Source of the DNA: Streptomyces nojiriensis
GTDB lineage: Bacteria > Actinomycetota > Actinomycetes > Streptomycetales > Streptomycetaceae
Direction: 5' to 3'
DNA: 64,000 bases
NCBI RefSeq assembly: GCF_017639205.1
Contig: NZ_CP071139.1
Coordinates: forward strand, 6,261,501-6,325,500
Shown piece after piece: positions 58,990-64,000 of this stretch. A program made the translations under genes and the position numbers. A model generated the notes under the pieces. The model was not told the DNA's origin. It searched no databases and saw only the letters and a program-made list of their open reading frames with translations. Within the stretch, counting starts at the first letter, position 1. Each line of letters begins with the position of its first letter.

Positions 58990-60573
58990 ATGACCGTTGT
59001 GGACCAGACCCCGAGCGAGCCGACGGACGCCCGTGGGCGCGTGGCCGAGCTGCACTCCCTGCGCGAGCAGGCGAGGCGCGGCCCCAGCGACCGCGCGACC
59101 GAGACCCAGCACGCCAAGGGCAAGCTGACCGCCCGTGAGCGCATCGCGCTGCTGCTCGACGAAGGTTCCTTCCGGGAGGTCGAGCAGCTCCGCCGCCACC
59201 GGGCGACCGGGTTCGGCCTGGAGAACAAGAAGCCCTACACCGACGGTGTCATCACCGGCTGGGGCACGGTCGAGGGCCGCACGGTCTTCGTCTACGCGCA
59301 CGACTTCCGCATCTTCGGCGGCGCCCTGGGCGAGGCCCACGCCACGAAGATCCACAAGATCATGGACATGGCCATCGCGGCCGGTGCCCCGCTGGTCTCC
59401 CTGAACGACGGCGCCGGCGCCCGTATCCAGGAGGGCGTCTCGGCGCTGGCCGGCTACGGCGGCATCTTCCAGCGCAACACCAAGGCCTCGGGCGTCATCC
59501 CGCAGATCTCGGTCATGCTGGGCCCCTGCGCCGGTGGCGCCGCCTACTCCCCGGCCCTCACGGACTTCGTGTTCATGGTCCGGGAGACCTCGCAGATGTT
59601 CATCACCGGCCCGGACGTGGTCCGCGCGGTGACCGGCGAGGAGATCACCCAGAACGGCCTCGGCGGCGCCGACGTGCACGCCGAGACCTCCGGCGTCGCG
59701 CACTTCGCGTACGACGACGAGGAGACCTGCATCTCCGAGGTCCGGTACCTCATCTCGATGCTGCCCTCCAACAACCGCGAGAACCCGCCCGTCCACGAGA
59801 CGAGCGACCCCGCGGACCGCCGCAGCGAAGTCCTGCTGGACCTGGTCCCCGCGGACGGCAACCGCCCGTACGACATGCTCAAGGTCATCGAGGAGCTCGT
59901 CGACGACGGCGACGTCCTGGAGATCCACGAGCGGTGGGCCCGCAACATCATCTGCGCCCTGGCCCGGCTGAACGGCCAGGTCGTCGGCATCGTCGCCAAC
60001 CAGCCCGGCCACCTCGCCGGTGTCCTGGACATCGAGGCCTCCGAGAAGGCCGCGCGCTTCGTCCAGATGTGCGACGCCTTCAACATCCCGATCATCACCC
60101 TGCTGGACGTCCCCGGCTTCCTGCCGGGCGTCGACCAGGAGCACGGCGGCATCATCCGCCACGGCGCCAAGCTGCTGTACGCGTACTGCAACGCCACCGT
60201 CCCGCGGATCTCGCTGATCCTGCGCAAGGCCTACGGCGGCGCGTACATCGTCATGGACTCCCAGTCCATCGGTGCCGACATCACCTACGCCTGGCCGACC
60301 AACGAGATCGCCGTGATGGGCGCCGAGGGCGCGGCCAACGTCATCTTCCGCAAGCAGATCGCGGACGCCGAGGACCCCGAGGCCATGCGCGTCCGCATGG
60401 TCAAGGAGTACAAGGCCGAACTGATGCACCCGTACTACGCGGCCGAGCGCGGCCTCGTCGACGACGTCATCGACCCCGCCGAGACCCGCGAGGTGCTCGT
60501 CAGCGCCCTCGCGATGCTCCGCAACAAGCACGCCGATCTGCCGTCCCGCAAGCACGGCAACCCGCCGCAGTAA
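58990..60573 (+). CDS. accB: Acyl-CoA carboxylase beta (carboxyltransferase) subunit
   Basis: 527 residues from ATG 58990; TAAGGT at about 58979 may be the -10 of a leaderless mRNA. It transfers CO2 from biotin of an alpha subunit to acetyl- or propionyl-CoA, giving malonyl- or methylmalonyl-CoA. Crotonase-like halves: LNDGAGARIQEGVSALAGYG and MLGPCAGGAAYSPALTDFVFMV in the first, VPGFLPGVDQEHGGIIRHGAKLLYA and RKAYGGAYIVMDS in the second. The adjacent accE and the synteny suggest the AccB type of S. coelicolor rather than PccB, though the families are close. Confidence 0.93.
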   Translation: MTVVDQTPSEPTDARGRVAELHSLREQARRGPSDRATETQHAKGKLTARERIALLLDEGSFREVEQLRRHRATGFGLENKKPYTDGVITGWGTVEGRTVFVYAHDFRIFGGALGEAHATKIHKIMDMAIAAGAPLVSLNDGAGARIQEGVSALAGYGGIFQRNTKASGVIPQISVMLGPCAGGAAYSPALTDFVFMVRETSQMFITGPDVVRAVTGEEITQNGLGGADVHAETSGVAHFAYDDEETCISEVRYLISMLPSNNRENPPVHETSDPADRRSEVLLDLVPADGNRPYDMLKVIEELVDDGDVLEIHERWARNIICALARLNGQVVGIVANQPGHLAGVLDIEASEKAARFVQMCDAFNIPIITLLDVPGFLPGVDQEHGGIIRHGAKLLYAYCNATVPRISLILRKAYGGAYIVMDSQSIGADITYAWPTNEIAVMGAEGAANVIFRKQIADAEDPEAMRVRMVKEYKAELMHPYYAAERGLVDDVIDPAETREVLVSALAMLRNKHADLPSRKHGNPPQ

Positions 60574-60596
60574 CCGCGAAGGAGACCTGCCACCAC

Positions 60597-60797
60597 ATGA
60601 CCACCGCCACTGACACCCTGCTGCGCGTCGAAAAGGGCAACGCCCGGCCCGAGGAGCTGGCCGCGATCACTGCGATCCTGCTCGCCCGCGCCGCAGCCAC
60701 GCCCGAGGAGACCCCGGCGCGCGTGCCCGGCCAGGCCGGCTGGCGCCGCCTGGAGCGCACGCCCGGCTTCCGCGCCCCGCACAGCTGGCAGGGCTGA
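60597..60797 (+). CDS. accE: Acyl-CoA carboxylase epsilon subunit
   Basis: 66 residues from ATG 60597 with GAAGGAG. The short actinobacterial epsilon subunit (LLRVEKGNARPEELAAITAILLAR, then GWRRLERTPGFRAPHSWQG) stimulates the carboxyltransferase complex. It is the second gene of the accB-accE operon, 23 bases after accB, and is followed by a strong terminator. Confidence 0.92.
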   Translation: MTTATDTLLRVEKGNARPEELAAITAILLARAAATPEETPARVPGQAGWRRLERTPGFRAPHSWQG

Positions 60798-60811
60798 GTT
60801 CCCGAGCCCAG

Positions 60812-60843
60812 AAGGCCCCGCACCCATCAGGGTGCGGGGCCTT
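60812..60843 (+). terminator. accE terminator
   Basis: A perfect 14-bp stem AAGGCCCCGCACCC / GGGTGCGGGGCCTT with a 4-base loop, 14 bases after the accE stop. It can also end transcription from the convergent conservon. Confidence 0.92.
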
Positions 60844-60983
60844 CCTCGTACCACCGCCCAGGACGGCGGCCGCACGGGGCCCCTGAGGCGCGCGGGAGGC
60901 CGAGAAGCCGTCCCCGGGACCCCGCCCATGGCGAAGGCCCCCGCGTCGTGTGACACAGGGGCCTGTCGGGTGCGGCGGGGCTG

Positions 60984-61568
60984 CTACCGCAGGCGCGCCA
61001 TCAGCGCGTGCTCGACGAGCGTGATGAGCGCGCTCTTGGCGTCCGCGCGGTGGCGGGCGTCGGTGGTGATGATCGGGGCGTCCGGGCCGATCTGCAGGGC
61101 CTCGCGGACTTCCTCCGGCGTGTAGGGCTGGTGTCCGTCGAAGCCGTTGAGGGCGATGACGAACGGCAGGCCGCTGTTCTCGAAGTAGTCGACGGCGGGG
61201 AAGCAGTCGGCGAGACGGCGGGTGTCCACGAGCACGACGGCGCCGATGGCGCCGCGGACGAGGTCGTCCCACATGAACCAGAAGCGGTCCTGGCCCGGGG
61301 TACCGAAGAGGTACAGGATCAGGTCCTGGTCGAGCGTGATGCGGCCGAAGTCCATGGCGACCGTGGTCGTCGTCTTGTCACCGGTGTGGGTGAGGTCGTC
61401 GATCCCGGCCGAGGCGCTGGTCATCACGGCTTCGGTGCGCAGCGGGTTGATCTCGGAGACCGCGCCGACGAACGTGGTCTTGCCCACGCCGAAGCCGCCC
61501 GCCACCACGATCTTCGCGGAGGTGGTGGAGCGGGGAGCCGCTCCGCCGTTAGAGCTTGCGAAGTCCAC
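60984..61568 (-). CDS. cvnD: Conservon GTPase CvnD
   Basis: 194 residues from GTG 61568, overlapping the cvnC end by 20 bases. A Ras-like small GTPase: P-loop GGFGVGKTTFVGAVSE, TTTTVAMDFG (switch I), YLFGTPGQDRFWFMW (switch II, DxxG replaced by TPG) and NGFD in place of NKxD. It is the last member of the operon; the group forms a membrane-associated complex resembling eukaryotic G-protein-coupled sensing. Confidence 0.94.
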   Translation of the reverse strand: MDFASSNGGAAPRSTTSAKIVVAGGFGVGKTTFVGAVSEINPLRTEAVMTSASAGIDDLTHTGDKTTTTVAMDFGRITLDQDLILYLFGTPGQDRFWFMWDDLVRGAIGAVVLVDTRRLADCFPAVDYFENSGLPFVIALNGFDGHQPYTPEEVREALQIGPDAPIITTDARHRADAKSALITLVEHALMARLR

Positions 61569-62088
61569 TGAGCACCCTTTCGAGCAGTGTCACGTCTGGC
61601 TGGCCACCGGCAGACTCGTCGCCGCCGGGCTGGTGAATGGCGACAAGGCCCGCCTCCGCCAGGTCGGCGACGAGGATGCGGGCGACACCAAGAGGAATGG
61701 AGAGAAGTGCCGAGATCTCCGCTACGGATTTGATCTCCTGGCACAGGCGGCAGATGCGCTGGTGCTCGGGCAACTGCCCTTGCAGACGCGCGGGATCCGC
61801 CGTGGTACTGACCAGCGCCTCGATGGCGAGCTGGTAGCGCGGCCGAGTACGGCCGCCGGTCATCGCGTACGGACGCACCAGTGGGTTGTGAGCCTTCGGA
61901 GCAGGCTGGCGCGCGGCGCGCGGCGGCTGCTGCGGAGGCATCTGGGGCTGTCCGTACTGCTGCTGCTGGTAGGGATTCTGCTCCGGCACGGGCCGGCTCG
62001 GTGCCGAGGGAAAGTTGAAGCGGTTCTGGTCGTGCCCACCCTGCGGCTGCTGCGCGCCGCCATAAGGATGTCCTCCGGGTGTTGTCAC
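61549..62088 (-). CDS. cvnC: Conservon protein CvnC (DUF742)
   Basis: 179 residues from GTG 62088 with GGAGGAGGAAAC. The N-terminal half is Gln/Pro/Gly-rich and disordered. The C-terminal DUF742 domain (LVRPYAMTGGRTRPRYQLAIEALVSTT, then ICRLCQEIKSVAEISALLSIPLGVARILVADLAEAGLV) looks like a winged helix. It lies between the roadblock protein and the GTPase and overlaps the latter. Confidence 0.94.
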   Translation of the reverse strand: MTTPGGHPYGGAQQPQGGHDQNRFNFPSAPSRPVPEQNPYQQQQYGQPQMPPQQPPRAARQPAPKAHNPLVRPYAMTGGRTRPRYQLAIEALVSTTADPARLQGQLPEHQRICRLCQEIKSVAEISALLSIPLGVARILVADLAEAGLVAIHQPGGDESAGGQPDVTLLERVLSGLRKL

Positions 62089-62181
62089 GTTTCCTCCTCC
62101 GACTCCAAGAACGCAGTACTCCCTGTGGAACCGCGCCACCGCACCCTATGGTGCGATGGCGCGAAACGCACTGCCTGTCTG

Positions 62182-62604
62182 CTAGTTGAGAAGACTTCCT
62201 TGCAGCTCGGCACGCAGATCCGGAGTGAGGACACTGCCCGCGCGATCCACCAGAAGAGCCATCTCGTAGCCCACGAGGCCGATGTCGCACTCCGGGTGCG
62301 CGAGCACCGCGAGGGACGATCCGTCGGAGACGGACATGAGGAAGAGGAATCCCCGGTCCATCTCGACCACGGTCTGGTTGACGGCGCCACCCTCGAAGAT
62401 GCGAGAGGCACCGGCGGTCAGCGAGGTCAGTCCGGAGGCCACGGCCGCCAGCTGATCGGCGCGGTCGCGCGGAAATCCGTCGGACATCGCCAGAAGAAGG
62501 CCGTCGGCGGAGACCACCACCGTGTGCGACACCCCAGGGGTGTTGTCCACGAAGTTGGTGATCAACCAGTTCAGGTTCTGTGCCGCCTGGCTCATCGGGC
62601 TCAC
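62182..62604 (-). CDS. cvnB: Conservon roadblock/LC7 protein CvnB
   Basis: 140 residues from GTG 62604, chosen for AGGAG about 7 bases upstream; ATG 62595 gives three residues less. It is a single roadblock/LC7 domain: LNWLITNFVDNTPGVSHTVVVSADGLLLA, ASGLTSLTAGASRIFEGG and MSVSDGSSLAVLAHPECDIGLVGYEMALLV. In related systems such proteins regulate the partner small GTPase. It starts two bases after the cvnA stop. Confidence 0.94.
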   Translation of the reverse strand: MSPMSQAAQNLNWLITNFVDNTPGVSHTVVVSADGLLLAMSDGFPRDRADQLAAVASGLTSLTAGASRIFEGGAVNQTVVEMDRGFLFLMSVSDGSSLAVLAHPECDIGLVGYEMALLVDRAGSVLTPDLRAELQGSLLN

Positions 62605-62605
62605 A

Positions 62606-64000
62606 CTAACGCTCCTGGTCATAGCTGTTACTTGACTGCTCAGAACCCGCGCTGCGTCCTTGCTGGACACCGCGCCGCAGGTTGCTCAACCTGCCGCGGA
62701 CGTCCTCCGGAGCGCGGGAGACCTGGGGGCCGCCCTGCGGGGTCGTCTCCGCTGCGCCCTCGACCAGGTTGGCCTTGGGCACTCGCCGAGGGAGACCGGA
62801 CGGGGTGATCCCGCCCGCCTTCGGCTCACGGAGCTTTCCGGCCTGCTGCCAGCGTTCGTCGTTGCGCGAACGCCAGGCGGCGGTGCCTTCAGTTTCCTCC
62901 GGCGCCTGCTCCGTCACGGCGGGCTGCTGCTGACGCGGCGACCGCTGTTCGAAGAGGGATCCGGTGGACTCCGCTTCCTGCTTCCCGGACGGCCACTGCT
63001 GCTGGCTGCCGCGTCGCGGCAGGCCCGCTCCGGTCATCGCGTGACCGGTGTCGGCAGCGGCACCCGGACGGTCGAAGCCTACGCGCTCCGGAGCCGGTTC
63101 GGGGACGGCCTGGGATTCCGATTCAGTCCCGTAATCCTGCTGGTAGGCAGCCGGATACGTGTTCTGTTCGGGCCATTCGGCCTGCGCCTGCCCGGCTTCG
63201 AAACCATTGTCGTAGCCCTGGGTGGCCGGCTGCTGGTCCGGGTAACCGTCTTCCGTATAGCCGTAGTCCTGCTGCGGGTACGCCTCGTAGCCCTGCTGCG
63301 CCTGCTGTGCCTCGTAGGAGGTGTCGTAGGCCTGCTCGGACTGCTGCTCGTAGCCCTGGTACTCCTGGTACCCGTGCTCCGGCTGAGGTTCCGGATAGTC
63401 CTGGGCGGGGTACTGCTGCTGTTCCTGCGGGTAACCCACCTGGGCCGCCAGCGCGGCCCGGCGCTCCTGCTGGCCCAGGGACCGGCCGACCGGGTCGGCA
63501 GGGGGGCCGTCAGGGCTCTGCTGGTCGTACCGCGAGTCGTCGAAGCCGAGCTCGGCGGCCGTGCGCAGCGGGGCGGCCTGCTGGGCCTGCTGCTCCGGGA
63601 TGATCTGCGAGACCGTGAAGTCGTCGTCCGGGATGCCCTCGCCACCGCCACCGTGGGTGATGGCGTCGGGGAGCATGACCAGCGAGGTGGTGCCGGCGGC
63701 CTCGCCCGAGGGGCGCAGCTGGACGCGGATGCTGTGGCGGTCCGCCAGCCGGCCGACCACGAACAGACCCATGCGCTGCGAGATCGCGGCGTCCACGGTC
63801 GGCGGGTTGGCCAGCTTGTGGTTGATGTCCGCGAAGTCCTCGGCGGTGAGGCCGATGCCCTTGTCGTGGATCTCGACCATCACGCGGCCGTCGGGCAGAC
63901 GCGTGGCGTTGACGCGGACCTTGGTCTGCGGGGAGGAGAACGTGGTGGCGTTCTCCAGGAGCTCGGCGAGCAGGTGCACGAGGTCGGTCACGGCCTGGCC
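62606..64000 (-). CDS. cvnA: Conservon sensor CvnA, C-terminal part (runs off the right edge)
   Basis: 465 residues are visible. They start within the histidine-kinase-like ATPase: LLAELLENATTFSSP (N box), IHDKGIGL (G1) and MGLFVVGRLADRHSIRVQLRPS (G2). A long Gln/Tyr/Pro-rich, probably disordered tail follows (QQQYPAQDYPEPQPEHGYQEY and similar). The sensor and membrane part lie beyond the window. CvnA proteins anchor the conservon at the membrane and sense an unknown signal. Confidence 0.93.
   Translation of the reverse strand, partial: GQAVTDLVHLLAELLENATTFSSPQTKVRVNATRLPDGRVMVEIHDKGIGLTAEDFADINHKLANPPTVDAAISQRMGLFVVGRLADRHSIRVQLRPSGEAAGTTSLVMLPDAITHGGGGEGIPDDDFTVSQIIPEQQAQQAAPLRTAAELGFDDSRYDQQSPDGPPADPVGRSLGQQERRAALAAQVGYPQEQQQYPAQDYPEPQPEHGYQEYQGYEQQSEQAYDTSYEAQQAQQGYEAYPQQDYGYTEDGYPDQQPATQGYDNGFEAGQAQAEWPEQNTYPAAYQQDYGTESESQAVPEPAPERVGFDRPGAAADTGHAMTGAGLPRRGSQQQWPSGKQEAESTGSLFEQRSPRQQQPAVTEQAPEETEGTAAWRSRNDERWQQAGKLREPKAGGITPSGLPRRVPKANLVEGAAETTPQGGPQVSRAPEDVRGRLSNLRRGVQQGRSAGSEQSSNSYDQER

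Overview
The window looks like chromosomal DNA of a Streptomyces. It is very GC-rich, has strong third-position G/C bias, many GTG starts and apparently leaderless genes, and carries families typical of the genus: a conservon (cvnABCD), accB/accE, a DmdR-type iron box and large LuxR-family ATPase regulators. From memory, gene order broadly follows the S. coelicolor SCO5490-SCO5544 region (cdgF, ilvB-ilvN-ilvC, serA, PucR regulator, proline catabolism, leuB, ilvE, urease-like genes, cimA, accB-accE, cvn). That synteny is recalled, not computed.

Region by region. 1-4.6 kb: the end of a Ser/Thr kinase gene, then an iron-regulated divergent locus with a GNAT acyltransferase, a penicillin-acylase-like Ntn hydrolase and a siderophore-interacting reductase around one iron box. 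4.6-18 kb: accessory genes including a small secreted protein, DinB, GNATs, a cupin, an MMPL transporter, a 1018-aa LuxR/ATPase regulator, a PQQ-type sugar dehydrogenase lipoprotein, an aldo/keto reductase and a 2-hydroxyacid dehydrogenase. 18-27 kb: membrane c-di-GMP protein CdgF with one TTA codon, then the branched-chain amino acid genes ilvB, ilvN and ilvC behind a leader-peptide attenuator, then serA. 26.8-28.7 kb: a mobile-DNA scar with two IS30 right ends, a deleted IS30 transposase, a tRNA-Gly 3' fragment resembling an attachment site, and a small secreted protein. 28.7-36 kb: a drug-efflux MFS/TetR pair and the proline-to-glutamate pathway (PucR regulator, proline dehydrogenase, P5C dehydrogenase). 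36-42 kb: a nitroreductase, an AAC(2')-like acetyltransferase, a Tat-exported phospholipase C with a candidate PHO box, and an oxidoreductase/LysR pair. 42-46 kb: leuB, ilvE and ccdA.

46-52 kb is the most unusual block. An NCS1 permease diverges from a fused urease gamma-beta gene, a divergent urease alpha gene, an agmatine-deiminase family gene and a TetR gene. Two related palindromes sit in the divergent promoter. No urease maturation genes are present in the window, and the alpha subunit lacks the flap cysteine of classical ureases. I infer a TetR-controlled uptake and hydrolysis module for a urea- or guanidine-like compound that may not be urea. It is followed by a MITE and an IS481-family element.

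54-64 kb: a secreted beta-helix protein, cimA behind a second attenuator of the same design as the ilvB one, a TPM-type membrane protein, a YceI protein, acyl-CoA carboxylase accB-accE, and the conservon cvnABCD running off the right edge. ilvB/N/C, leuB, ilvE and cimA together cover most of isoleucine, valine and leucine synthesis; the attenuators and upstream repeats suggest layered control by amino acid supply.
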